NCBI GenBank assembly: GCA_025349905.2 | Contig: MU624639.1 | Span: 1-36,845, forward strand | Length of the DNA: 36,845 nucleotides | Source: Blastocladiella britannica | Lineage: Eukaryota > Blastocladiomycota > Blastocladiomycetes > Blastocladiales > Blastocladiaceae | Direction of reading: 5' to 3' | The notes under the pieces: model-generated | What the model was told of the DNA's origin: nothing | Databases searched by the model: none | What the model saw: only the letters and a program-made list of their open reading frames with translations | In this document: one piece after another, positions 1-12,299 of the stretch | How positions within the stretch are numbered: position 1 is the stretch's first letter | Layout: the number at the start of each line of letters is the position of its first letter | Made by a program: the position numbers and the translations under genes

Positions 1-533
1 CATGTCGCCCTTGAGGTAGTTGCATATGTAGCAGCACGCGACCGCGTTGACGCCCGAATAGCCATGCCAGTTGATGAAGCGGTCGAGGCTGTTCAGCTTG
101 CCGTTCTCGCCGAGGTGCCCACAGTAGGTGCGCGGCTCCTTGAGCTTGGCCGCCATCGCGTCCACGTCGGCCATGTTCACCTTAATCCCGCGTTCCTCGG
201 CCGCACCGAGGATGGCGTGAATCCGGACACTCGGGTCATGGCGGCGCTGGCGGTTGTATTTCTTGGTGGCAGCAGCGTCCGATGCGCGATGTGCACGTGC
301 GGCTGCCGCCCGCCATTGCTGCTGGACTGCTTGAACCCACGCATGCAGCTGGTGTGGTGCAGCCGCCGCCCGCGGTCCCTGGTCCTCCAGAGCCGACACG
401 CGCTGCTGGAGGTGCGGGTAAGAGACCGCCGCGGCATGCTGGGCCCGGCGCATCTTGATGCCGCGCCGCTTGGCCCAGTAAAAATCTGCCGGGAGGAGGA
501 TAGGATCTTGGCGACGCTTAGAGGATGAATATG
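1..533 (-). CDS. HNH-nuclease-like protein, partial (runs off left edge)
   Basis: This minus-strand frame is open from about 533 to the window edge. The first internal Met is at 453. An Arg/Ala/Gln-rich stretch with a short possible coiled coil (QQRVSALEDQ) comes first. It is followed by TYCGHLGENGKLNSLDR, then HGYSGVNAVACC and CYICNYLKGDM. The order CxxH, then LDRxxN..GYxxxNxxxCCxxCNxxKGDM, is the pattern of the zinc-bound HNH/treble-clef nucleases seen in algal, fungal and giant-virus proteins, where the GY..N..CC.xCN block carries metal ligands and active-site residues. The frame has high GC at third positions like its neighbours. It may be the 3' part of the gene at 613-1063: a splice from 666 (gtgcac donor) to 533 (ctgag acceptor) keeps the frame, but both sites are weak. 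The catalytic role is inferred, and the C-terminus lies outside the window. Confidence 0.5.
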
Positions 534-612
534 CTCAGTGGTATCGAATGTGTGAGTGTGTTGCCGGCGTCGTGCCTGCCCCGACCACCGGCCCCTGCTG
601 CCAGAAGTGCTC

Positions 613-1063
613 TCAGGAACGCGACTCGGTGGCCCGGCTCGCTTGTTTTTGTTGGTAGAGTGCACGGCGGTAGGCGTTGGCGCACTCCAGGCAGTAACGG
701 TAGCCCTTGCGGCGGCACATGGTCGTCATGTGCGGGACGCAGTGGATGTTGCCGGGGCACTCGTACGCCGGGACACTGTAGCTGGACTTGGGGAGTTGGT
801 GGTAGTGGGCCATGGAACGGGCCTTGATGCAGTCCCGGCACGGTCGCCGGCCCTTGACGCGGCGCTTGATGTCGGCCGTGTGCGGGAGGGAATGGGGGTC
901 GTATCCGGGGCACTCGAATGTCTCCTGTCGTCATGATATTTTTTTTTAGTAAATCGGTCATTTTTTTATTGGTGTGATCGGCATATATGCATACCAGCTG
1001 CTCTTTGGCGGCAGTCGTGGCATCGGCCGTGGGAGCGGAGGTGTCGGGGGCAGGCGCGGTCAT
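613..1063 (-). CDS. small protein with two ECPG..H..CxxC zinc-binding-type units
   Basis: Two exons, 995-1063 and 613-924, are joined over a gtatgc...gacag intron and give 126 residues. After an Ala/Thr-rich start, two similar units follow. Unit 1 starts FECPGYDPHSLPH and ends RRPCRDCIKAR. Unit 2 starts YECPGNIHCVPH and ends YRYCLECANAYRR. Each has one Cys in CPG, one or two His, a basic spacer and a CxxC, so each could hold one zinc ion as a CHCC finger. I do not recognise the family. It lies just upstream, on the same strand, of the HNH-like frame at 1-533 and may be its N-terminal part. In that case the stop at 613 would be intronic. A nucleic-acid-binding role is plausible from the basic spacers but not shown. 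Confidence 0.55.
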
Positions 1064-1668
1064 GATCGAGGATAAGGAACGAAATGTGGTCGTCGAAAGA
1101 GAGGTCATCTTGGTCGTGCGGAACAAAACAGCATGTGAAAAAAACCAAAAAGGGCGTGGTCTGCAGCTAAGGCGTCGCTTGCTCCAAGACGCATACCGGT
1201 ATACTGCCCAAATAACCGATTGAGACCAACCACCGAACAGCCATCTGTTTGATGCCGTGCACGCAGATCGTGACCGCGTTTGCGCCGTTCCCCATGGGCA
1301 GTGGCCGATCGGCGGGTTCATGGTGCCTTGCGTGGACGAGGACCTGCCGCCTCCAATACAAGTGGTGTTATCCGGACTCGTTGCGTGTTGTGTCGTGGTA
1401 CGCTAACCATTTGATCAGATGAATTTTTGTGAAAATTGACTGCAGAACCCGATCTGCCCGGATCGTCAGCATGGAGGCGATGTGTAGGTCGTACACATGT
1501 TACAGGCGAGACTGAAAGGGAGAAGGCATGGGAAATCACTATTCTTGTGAAGATGATGGGCGGTCACTTCACTTTCCGTCGTCCGCTCCAAGCAGATCCC
1601 GCCCACGAACAAAAAAAAACAGTTTAAAGGATACGAGAATACACTCCAGGCCAAATAAATCAAACCTA
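1064..1668. other. intergenic, no gene recognised
   Basis: About 600 bp lie between the start of the zinc-unit gene (minus) and the stop of dihydrolipoamide dehydrogenase (minus). Open frames on both strands are short, lack family resemblance and are interrupted by A/T runs. I see no tRNA, repeat or transposon end. It presumably holds the promoter of the 613-1063 gene and the 3' UTR of DLD. Confidence 0.5.
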
Positions 1669-3525
<1,857 letters not shown>

Positions 3526-3594
3526 GGCGAAGGATATTTGATTCGAAAGTTGGATTTTTGGTCCTTCGAAGAGAAGAATTTCGCGAAAACAACA
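3526..3594. promoter_or_regulatory. divergent promoter, LPD1 / bL32m
   Basis: Only 69 bp separate the start codons of dihydrolipoamide dehydrogenase (minus) and mitochondrial bL32m (plus), so both 5' UTRs and promoters must lie here. The stretch is A/T-richer than the flanking coding DNA. No clear TATA box is visible. Both products go to mitochondria, so shared control is likely but inferred. Confidence 0.55.
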
Positions 3595-3969
3595 ATGCTC
3601 GCAGCCCTCGCCCCCACAAAACGCACTGCCGCCATGGCCGCCATGGCCCTTCCGCGGCCCCTGCAGTCGATTACTGCATCGCTTCTCGCGCTCCCGCGCC
3701 GCCTGCCCGAGTTCTCGCTCTCGTCCATTGCCGTGCCCGCAGCTGCATGGTCGCTGTGGGACCTGCTGCCGCCGATTGTGCTGGCGGTGCCCAAGTCGCG
3801 CACCACCCACGGCGGCAAGCGCATGCGCGCGTCCAACAAGGGCCTCAAGAACCGCGAGGACATTGTCCCGTGCCCCGTGTGCTCCACCCCCAAGCTGCTG
3901 CACCATGCCTGCTCCTCGTGCTTGTCCAAGCTCGAGCGCCACCGCCCCCAGGTGCTGCGCAAGGACTAG
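3595..3969 (+). CDS. MRPL32: mitochondrial large-subunit ribosomal protein bL32m
   Basis: A single-exon gene of 124 residues. The N-terminal ~60 residues are Ala/Leu/Arg-rich and look like a mitochondrial presequence. The mature core starts VPKSRTTHGGKRMRASNKGL, which matches the VPK+RTSxxRKRMRR start of bacterial bL32. A zinc ribbon follows with CPVC (Cys93, Cys96) and CSSC (Cys106, Cys109). In yeast, Mrpl32 is processed by the m-AAA protease before assembly, and the long presequence fits such handling. The ATG at 3595 is the first in frame after the upstream A/T-rich leader. It is divergent from LPD1 and convergent with the DOMON-b561 gene, 84 bp away. Confidence 0.9.
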   Translation: MLAALAPTKRTAAMAAMALPRPLQSITASLLALPRRLPEFSLSSIAVPAAAWSLWDLLPPIVLAVPKSRTTHGGKRMRASNKGLKNREDIVPCPVCSTPKLLHHACSSCLSKLERHRPQVLRKD

Positions 3970-4053
3970 TTAGATTTTTTAATAGTATTATCTTATAAAT
4001 TGCGTTTTCGGGAAAAAATGGGATGCTCGAGCTGCTCGTGCGCTGCTTGCTTG

Positions 4054-6683
4054 TCAGTACCCTCCACCACCGCCATACCTATCGTCATCGCGTGGTGGTG
4101 GCCGAGACGAAGGAGGTGTCCACGCCGTCTTCTGCTCGTGCTCGTACGGTGCCGGCACATAGTCAAAGTACCCCTTCTTTTGCGAATCGCCAAAGTCCTC
4201 GCGGCCAGAGTCTGCACCTCCGCTCGGGGACCGCACGGACCGGCCCGCGGGTGGGAACACGGCACCAGTTGGGGAGCGCGGAGACCGTGCCGGTGGCATT
4301 CCCACCGGCACGCCTCCTCCTCCTCGGCCCGCACTTGGGGACCGGGCAGACGACGGGGAGCGCTCAGCGTTGGGAGGCGACCGGACACGTCGATCATACC
4401 CGTCGCTAGTAGCGCTTGGGGACCGCACCGTCCGACCGGCAGGTGGGAACACGGCACCCGTGGGCGATCGAGGCGACCGGGGCGGCGGGAACGACCGATC
4501 GAACGGACTGCTGCCGTTGCCGCCGCCGTATGGAGCCGGGGATGACGCTGCGGGTGATCGTGGTGCAGACCGGGCCGGTGGGAATGCGGACCCATTGCGC
4601 GACTGCTGCTGCTGCTCGCCCAGTGGCGGCGGGCGCGGACGCGGCGGCCGCGGGGATCGCTCCGCTCGAACTGGCAACGGCGATCGAGGAGCAACGCCCA
4701 GGTCTTGCTCCTGCCGGTCATCACCATCGTTCACACTGCTGCGCCGGGACGACGGCGCACGCCGCGGGGCCACACGCAGGCTGGCATCGGATCGCACGGT
4801 TCCCGACTCGAACGCACCAACACCACCAGAGCGGCCAGAGCGCGGCGACAACGGCGCACGGGCTCCCAAACTCGCATTGCGTGGTGACCGCGGTGGGAAA
4901 TCCCGCGTTGGCGACGTCGGGTTCCCTCCAGGCGACCATGGGACGGGCCCAGCATAACTTCCATCGCTGGCATCCTGGCCGTCAATGTTGACCACCGACC
5001 GTCGTGGCAGAGACAAGTCTGCCGGTCGCCGCGGCCGAGGCGGAGTCCGCGAGTATGAAGACGCAGTGGATCCGACGGCCGAGGCCGAGGGGGAGCCCAG
5101 AGGCACGTCCGAGTCTCGCATAGGCGCCGGCGGCGGCCCGCCCATCCACGAGGCTGTCGGCGCGGACAGGGGCGGCGCCTTGGCCGAAACGCGGCGGGGA
5201 AGGATTTCGCCGCTCGACGCCAGGTGCGAGGGGGCCGGGCGGCGCGCACTCAGGGACGGCGTCCGCCCAAGTCCCGCATGGGGTTGACCCGGTCGTGGAA
5301 CCGATTGGAAGTGGATCTCGTCCTCGCGGGGCAGAGTAGACTTGCGGATCGGGTCGATTTTCTTCTGTTTTTTTTTTCAGGCATATGAGAATGGATGAAG
5401 CCATAGAGTAAAATAATAAATACCTTGGGCAGCTGGTGCATGCCGTACGCAAAGAGCAAGATAAAGAGGATCCACGTTGCGACGTAGGTGCCAATCAACG
5501 CACTTGAAGCCTCGTACTCGAGCAACCCAAGCAAGACGCTCGCGGGACCGCCGATGGCAAGCGTGTATCCAATCACCCAGTGCGCCTTGTCGCGACCCGG
5601 AATCGAGGTCCGGCCCGAGTCGTACATACGATCAATGACGATCCCAAGTATGATTTGCAACAGCATGACCACCAGCACCACCGATCCGGCAATGCCGTGC
5701 ACCGAGTCCAAGGCAACGAACCCACGGCCCAGGTACATGGCGACGGTCCCTGCGATCGAGAGGACCGCGACCATGGCCATGATCCCCCAGTGAGCCGGGA
5801 ACCACCATTTCCCGAGGCGCGTCTTGAGGAACCGCGCTACAAATGCCCCCATGTACGCCAAAAAGCCCCAGGCGCTGGCCATGCAAATGGCATGAATGTA
5901 CACGGCGGTGTTGTCCGAGAGGACGCGGCCCGGCGACGGCGGCGCGTCCACGGCACTGCCACCGGCGGCGGGATCGGCGCTGGTGCCATTCCCAGCTGGC
6001 GCCGGCGGATCCGGAATCAGCGCATTGTAGTCGAACGCGCCGTGGTTGGCGCCCGAGTGCGGAATAAAGTTGGGCGACTGGTCGGTCGGCTGCACCGGGT
6101 CCATCCCAAATGCCCAGATAAAAGACTGTGTCTTGTTTTCAAACGGATAGTCGGCTTGGTCCTTGGTGTCGATCGCACGCTGCAAGGTCACGATCTGGCG
6201 CGCTCCTGACGAAGTGGCGGAAACAACGTTCCAATCCTGCTGAGCGTCGGCGCGTGCGGATGAATGGCCCGAAAGGAAGCGGTCTGAGACCATGGCCGCA
6301 TTCCCCTTCGTCGTGGACTGGAGCCAGACCATCTAAAAAAAATGTTCCATTTCAGTTTCGAATTGGGAAATGGGAATGAACGAGCCACACTTTCCCAACA
6401 CATTCTAAAGTACGATCAAGGCGCAAAAGTTAGTACGTACCGCAACGTCCGCATTGGCCATCGTTTTGGACGGAGAGAGGCCGAAAGCAACCCATCCAGG
6501 AGTGGTGAAAGAGAGTACAAACTGCACGTTGGTTCCGTTGGGACTGGCGCTGATGCAGAGCGCGCGCGACTGAAAGCACTGGGCTGTACCAGCATGCGCA
6601 ATCGGTGCTAGATACACGACCAAAGCTGCAGTCGCAAGTGCAAGGCGGCCGAGGAGTGAACTGCGCGGCGACGGCCCTGCCAT
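4054..6683 (-). CDS. DOMON-cytochrome b561 transmembrane protein with long SP-rich tail
   Basis: Three exons (6441-6683, 5424-6332, 4054-5364) give 820 residues. The start at 6683 opens a signal peptide (LALATAALVVYLAPIAHA). A further upstream Met at 6836 is possible, but a gtaact...cgtag intron probably lies in that leader. Residues ~30-155 form a DOMON domain (PGWVAFGLS...ANADVAMVW...QDWNVV...FIWAFG). Residues ~222-380 are a six-helix cytochrome b561 core with four candidate haem-ligand His: 228, 262, 293 and 332. Such CYBDOM/FRRS1-type proteins move electrons across membranes, for example to ferric iron or extracellular redox partners. After the last helix, ~430 residues of low-complexity Pro/Ser/Arg/Gly sequence form a predicted cytosolic tail with many RSP motifs and a duplicated block. 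The tail is in frame across a 59-bp intron. Substrate is unknown. Confidence 0.88.
4221..4489 (-). repeat. duplicated ~77-bp block in the SP-rich tail
   Basis: Two near-identical copies lie at about 4221-4297 and 4413-4489, roughly 192 bp apart. Each encodes PRSPTGAVFPPAGR followed by S/T-VRSPS. They fall inside the last exon of the DOMON-b561 gene and point to expansion of the tail by local duplication. Confidence 0.75.
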
Positions 6684-6999
6684 GACGGGGAGTGGGTTGC
6701 CGGCTACGAAAAAATAAGAGCTATTAAGCGGGGCGCGTCGCTCTCGAGGGGGAGTTACCAGCGTTGCGTAGCTTTTTCGTTGAATTTCGCAGAAAGAGGA
6801 ATTGAATGTGGCAAAAGGAGAAGAGTTGGAAACCACGCCTCTCGCGTTTCACATTGAAGTTGGAGGAAGTGTGCAGCGGACTCCCTGACCATCATATTCC
6901 CTGGGCGAGCGATCTCGTCGAAATGAAGGGAGGCTGTGCTTGCATGAATGCGCGCATACAAGTCGATTAAAGGAATCTCTTGCAGTTTTAAGAAAAGAA
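6684..6999. promoter_or_regulatory. divergent intergenic region, DOMON-b561 / GCP
   Basis: These 316 bp separate the start codons of the DOMON-b561 gene (minus) and the gamma-tubulin complex gene (plus). On the minus strand a gtaact...ttcgtag stretch just upstream of 6683 looks like a 5' UTR intron. No protein family or RNA gene is visible. Promoters for both genes must lie here. Confidence 0.45.
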
Positions 7000-9900
7000 A
7001 TGAACTCGCAACAACATCAACTGCTCGAACAGCTGGCAGCGCTTATTGTACCGGACGCGCCCGAAGATCAAGGCACGCAAGAAACACCGCGCGCTCGCGG
7101 ACTACGCGTCGCCTTGGCCGCTGCACGCCGCACCGCGTCCTTTCGGCATGTTCTTCTTGACTGGTCTTAAATTTTTTTTTTTTTGATCGCGTGCTAATGA
7201 CAATTCATGCATTAGCGTGGACGAGCACAAGGTCTGGGGGCGATTGAATGGGTACGACGATCTTAAAGCACTTGTAAAGCATAACGCTCAAAAACACTCG
7301 GTTCCACAGCATCGAGACAAAGCTCCGGGTCAATGGCCACGAGGCACCGGCAAACTTTTTGCGCGCGTGCATCTCTCGCTTGGTGCCTGCACCGTCGGCA
7401 AACCTGTCGGAAAATGTTTGTCGTTCTCTTACTTGGGGGCAAAATGCCGGGATCGCGCACTGACACATAAAGTTATAGGAGCGCACCATTTACGCGGTCA
7501 TGGACCTCTTGATGCACCTGAGCGACTCGCTCGATGCCGACACCATGCATGCCGTGACCCGTGCTGCTGCAGAGAGGATGCGAGGTGATCCAATCCAGCA
7601 GCAAATGGAGCAGTATGAAGCCACGTCGCGACTCGCCGCTGAGCTCGTGTCACAGCTCATGCCGACGCCAGCGCATGTTGCTCGCGATGGCTACGCGTCC
7701 GACTCTTCCTCAGACTGGAACAGCAGTACCGGTGGCGACGACCACAATGGGGGAGTGGATGATGTACGACAACACCCTACAGCCGCGGCGGCAGAGGACG
7801 CTCCCTCCCTTGTTGGTGGCGGCGTGAACGCACACTCTGCGCTCGCCCACGTCCCGTCACTGTTACAGCTCCAGTACTGGCGTCGAGCACCCGGGATCGC
7901 GGCACCCTGCGCATTTGACGCCGACGATCCACACACGCTCGCCATTGCCACGGCGTTCCACGCCTCCGTCTCGAATGCGCCGCTTCCTGTCCTGCCAGCC
8001 CCCTCACGCCTCATCTCCGAAGTCGACATCATCCGCGAGTCCACGTTTTTACTCCGCGGCCTTCCCACCACTCTCTATTTGTCCGCACCCTCCTCCAACT
8101 CTGACCCGCTAAACCGCCCGCCAACCAAGGTCCGGGAAAGTGTGGGTTTGACGCATCTTGTCGGCTCAACAGTCACTGCCGCCATGCTGCGCATTGCACG
8201 CATTGCAGACACTATGATGCTGGTTCGCGCTGCCGTTAATGCTTGGGTACAGGCGGCACCAACGCTCGAAGAAGGCGGAGACCTCGTTCGCGCTGCCATT
8301 GGCGGGGCTCTCGGTGCACGGCTGGCGCAATGGGACACGGCACTCGATCAAATTGACATGGACATGCAAGGCCACCCGCAATGGAAGACCGTTCACGCTG
8401 GCGACCGGCCCACCCGCAAAGCAAGCCTCCTGTCGTTCAGTCGCAGTGTTGACGATCCTTTCTGGCCGGTAGTGACGGGCATGCTCCGCTCATTGTGTGC
8501 CGCGACCCAAGCGGGACTAGCGCATGTCCCTGGCTCGCGCATTTTGGACGCAGTCACGGACCAGCTCACTGCGTCTCAACTCACGCCCGATATGGCCAGA
8601 TGGCTGGACCTTTTTCTCGCTGGAATGCGTCCACTCGGAATGCTCTTAGACCGGTGGCTTGCCGAGGGCGACCCGCGCACTCCATCTCAAACTGGCTTTT
8701 GGATTTCCACGACCTCTGCCGGCGTCGCTGCCCCATCGCCGCGGTACCAGGACAATGTGTGGGCTGCGGGATTCCTGGTATCGCCCGACAAGGTTCCGGC
8801 CATTTTCGCGGACGTGAGCGACGAGATTCTGGCACTGGGCAAGACGATGGCGATGGCCAATGCCGGACCACCGCTCGCGGGCACTGGATCGCGGTCCTAC
8901 TTTGGCGCACTTACAGTACTTGAAGGTGATGGTTCACGACTCTCGTTTTATCAGAACTTTGCTGCGCATTTGCTGCCCCTAGTTCTTGACACTTGCCAAC
9001 TCTCGGATTGGAAGCGATTCACCGACCCGCGGTCGCCTCCCCTGAGCGGAATCCCGTCCAACGCCATTCGAGTAGCCCGACCGATCCTGGGCGTGATCCA
9101 AGAGTGTATTGCCGCTGCCCTCAAACCCGTCGTGGAGCATTCGAGCCGTGTCGTGGCTCATTTCGTGCACAGCCATTTGCTGACGCAGCACCTCCAGCTC
9201 CTGTCGGCGATTTTCCTGATGGAGGATGGCGATGTTTGGAATGGTGCCACCTTGCACTTGTTTCGGCGATTGCGCCGTCGCCAGCACTGGGATTCCCCGG
9301 ACACCATGACGGATGTGCTGGGCACGGCCGTGACCGACATTGTGGCCAAGCACAGCTCAGCTTCATCTGCGATTGCAAGTGACATGTTTCAGGTGGTGAT
9401 TGCCGAGGGCAGGCGCGGGCTTGGATCCGCGTTTCTCGACTGCAGGGTATGCTCTCGTTTTTATTTGTTATATATTCGAGTATTTTGTTTCACAGAAGAA
9501 AAAATTGGAATAGCCAACGTGGCCAACCAATGCCATCATTTTGGACTCGCACCTGGAGGGGTACAATCGTGTGTTCCGGGCATTGCTGCACCTACGACTC
9601 GCGCGGTTCATGCTCGAGGACAATGCGCACGGCTGGCTCCGTCCTGTCAGCCGCTGGCGGACATCGGAGCTGGACGGCATCCTTGGCCTGCGATTCACAC
9701 TGCTTCATGCAATCAAGGCGATCGAATCGTATTGGATGATTACTGTACGTTTGTCCGTCCTCTTAGTTTTTATGTGATGCTAAAAATTTCCGATTGCCAG
9801 GTACTGGACTCGGAGCGGACCGCCTTTTTGGCAACCATTGCCACCACAAGGTCAATTGATGCACTGATCAAGGCGCACACCAAGTTTATCGGAAATGTGC

Positions 9901-10346
9901 TCGACATGAGCCTGTTGAATGTACGTGCTCCATTTTCTCATTCATAGCTCAATTAAAATTGTGCCATATTAGTCGGGACCGCTAGCAGACGCCATTGGCC
10001 AGCTCTTTGGCCAGTGCTCGGAATTTGCCGCCCTGTTTGATCACTTTCTCCACTCGCAGCAACTCCAGCTTGGCGACACTTCAACGACCATCCAGATCAA
10101 GCCCCAGCTGGTTGCTGCGTTTCATCAAGTCCAGCAACGATTCCTGGCCTCACGTTCGTTCCTCCTCAATTCGTTGGAGATCTTGACAACCAAGGCGAAT
10201 GTTGTTTATTGTATGTTTCTTCTTTTTTTATGGTTAAAGGTAGTACATTAATAAAATATGGTTTCATTGTAGTGGAGTCGCTAATGCTTGCACTTGCGCC
10301 GCCTGCCGACTCCCTTTCCGACAATGGTCGGCCATCATTTGTATAG
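7000..10346 (+). CDS. TUBGCP5: gamma-tubulin complex component, GCP5/GCP6 type
   Basis: This is a subunit of the gamma-tubulin ring complex that nucleates microtubules at spindle poles and basal bodies. Eight exons (7000-7163, 7216-7251, 7310-7415, 7479-9446, 9514-9744, 9801-9920, 9973-10210, 10273-10346) give 978 residues, close to GCP5 size. The N-terminus holds a KLRxNGxxA stretch. The GRIP1 region starts near EVDIIRESTFLLRGLPTTLYL and runs to GILGK-like LALGKTMA. The GRIP2 region shows the family TWP...LDSHLEGYNRVFRALLHLR near residue 760, then IKAHTKFI and LLN. Exon 1 ends at an odd gtctta donor and the true start could lie upstream at 6940, so the first ~55 residues are least sure. GCP5 versus GCP6 cannot be settled by eye. 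The gene is convergent with RAD52, with 20 bp between stops. Confidence 0.82.
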
Positions 10347-10366
10347 AGTGCCCGCATGTGTGCTTA

Positions 10367-12026
10367 TCATGATCGTGCCCGCTTAGACGGACCTGGGCCA
10401 TTTTCAATATCGCTATTTTTCTTGTATGTGTGAGTGGCAGAGACCATGTTAATCAAAAATGAAAAGACGCACTCGAGCTGTGGACGCTTCAGAGGATCTT
10501 GACCGTACGGCTGCTGCTGTGGTGGTGGTCCGCCCCCTGCGCCGTGATGCTGCTGCTGCTGTTGTTGGTGCTGACCCGGTGGGCCGTACTGGAAGGGCCG
10601 GCCCATTCCCGAACCGGTGCCATTTGGCGCTCCATGCTGTCCCGGAGGACCAGGCATTGTTGTCGGAGCACCGCCACCACTGCCACCGCCACCTGCACCT
10701 CCTCCCCATGCAGGTGGGCCCATGCCTGCATGACCCTGGTCAGCCGAATGCTGTTGGTGTTGCTGCTGCTGTTGCTGGTGCTGGCCAGGTGGTCCGCCGC
10801 CTGGCGACCCTACGTGCGTACTGCTTGATGCGCCAGGTGGGAAAGGCATGTGCGACCCTGCTGGTGGGCCGCCGCCGGTCGTGCTGCGCATCGTGGACGT
10901 TGATCCGTTTCCGGCTCCCCCTCCACCGTACGGATTTGGCGCGTAGGACCAGGGCTGTGGTCCGCCACCTGGGGCACCGGCGGCAGCGACTGGCAGCGGC
11001 AGTGGCGGCAGTGGCGGCGGTGGCGGCGGTGGCGGCGGTGGGCAAGCTATAGGCGTCACGACTTGAGCGGTCGGAGTGTGGACTATGCGGAATTCATTTG
11101 GTCAGTAGTCGAACATCCAAAGGAGAAAGGTTGCACGTACGACCAGTGTGCTGCGCCGTAATCATTGGCATTGTCGGCTGGCTCTTTTGGTACACGTCGT
11201 CGCGCGAGAGCACTTTCTGCAAGAGCAACTTTGGTTAGTTTTGAATCATCCATTCGAGCCCAAGCAAAAGTGACGTACTCTGTTGACGGGGAGGGAACCC
11301 ACTTGCCGCATAAAGTCCTTGTCGCTCAAGCAGTTGCCGAGAGCATTGCCGAGCAAGCGAAGCGCTCGCTTGAGTGCGTCCGTCGCAGACTCTTTCCTTG
11401 CCTATATAAAGTATCAATGAGGATACTGCAACATTTACACAAGGGATCGCGGACCTTTTCGAGGGCTTGGCCCTTTGTGCGCATGTTTTCGCAGAGTCCA
11501 AAGCCCGTATCCTGAATAATCATTCCCCAGTGAGCTTGGTCGACAACCCAAATGAAATGGATAATAAGAAAAGTACTTCACGGTAGGCGCCGTCGCGCAA
11601 TGTCACTCGAATGGTGCACGACACGCCGACGCTCCATTTTTGCTCATTTGGGTTTTGGGCCGCGTTTTCCAACTGTTTAACAACAAGAATGAGTCCACAT
11701 GCATGCGGCCTTCAAAAAAATATTTATACGCGTACATAGTCAATGGACATGTTCAGCACTGTCGACGACCAGCCGTTGAAGCCAAAAATCTCGTTGGCCA
11801 GCTCAATGGCCTTCCAGCCTTCCACGTAGCTGACGCGTCCCGCAGATCCTCCCGAGCGTGTCGCAATACAGTCGGGCGGCAGCTTGCGCGAGAGGTCCAT
11901 TTGGATACGCGCCGTTTCCTCGTGCGAGAACGGGGCCGAGCCAAACACGCGAGGCGGCGGGAAAGACGCACCCGCGCCGGCGGACGATCCGCATGTTGTG
12001 CACGGTGTGAATGACGGTTGCTCCAT
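10367..12026 (-). CDS. RAD52: DNA repair and recombination protein RAD52
   Basis: This single-strand annealing protein and recombination mediator loads Rad51 and anneals RPA-coated DNA in the nucleus. Seven exons (11736-12026, 11577-11672, 11455-11511, 11279-11401, 11141-11216, 10473-11082, 10367-10412) give 432 residues. The conserved N-terminal ring domain is clear: [76 protein letters not shown]. The C-terminal half is low-complexity: a run of Pro, then Gly-rich and poly-Gln blocks ([11 protein letters not shown]), ending KRARS, a possible nuclear signal. The last intron (10413-10472) is 60 nt, stop-free and in frame, so a retained form with 20 extra residues is possible. It is divergent from phytoene desaturase. 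Confidence 0.93.
10985..11040 (-). repeat. GGC/GGT microsatellite coding a poly-proline run
   Basis: A repetitive ggcggtggc-type tract in RAD52 exon 6 encodes about ten consecutive prolines followed by LPPLPLP. It is a simple-sequence repeat prone to length change. Nearby CAG/CAA tracts (about 10550-10570 and 10750-10780) encode the Gln runs. Confidence 0.7.
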
Positions 12027-12299
12027 TGCTTATTTTTTGGTTGCGTTCTATTTTGAAAGAGAGTCCTCTTCAACTGTTGGTGTTTTTGTGGAGAGATGTT
12101 TGCGGAACTGTGAGTGACTCCTTGCTTGAACAATGAAATCGAAGATCTCCTCCGCGCCAAATAAACGGAGTTGAGGAAAAAAATTAATAAAATTCCATAA
12201 GCGGCCTGAAATTGAGATGCAGTCGACACATATATAACGGCCTTCCCCGGCGTATCTGGAAGTGGGAGCGCTTGATCGCAGCATTTACGAAAAAGAAGC
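12027..12299. promoter_or_regulatory. divergent promoter, RAD52 / phytoene desaturase, with TATA box
   Basis: These 273 bp lie between the two start codons. A TATATAA sits at 12231-12237, 63-69 bp before the phytoene desaturase ATG, a good position for a plus-strand TATA box. No matching element is obvious for RAD52. The region is A/T-rich and holds no gene. Confidence 0.5.
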
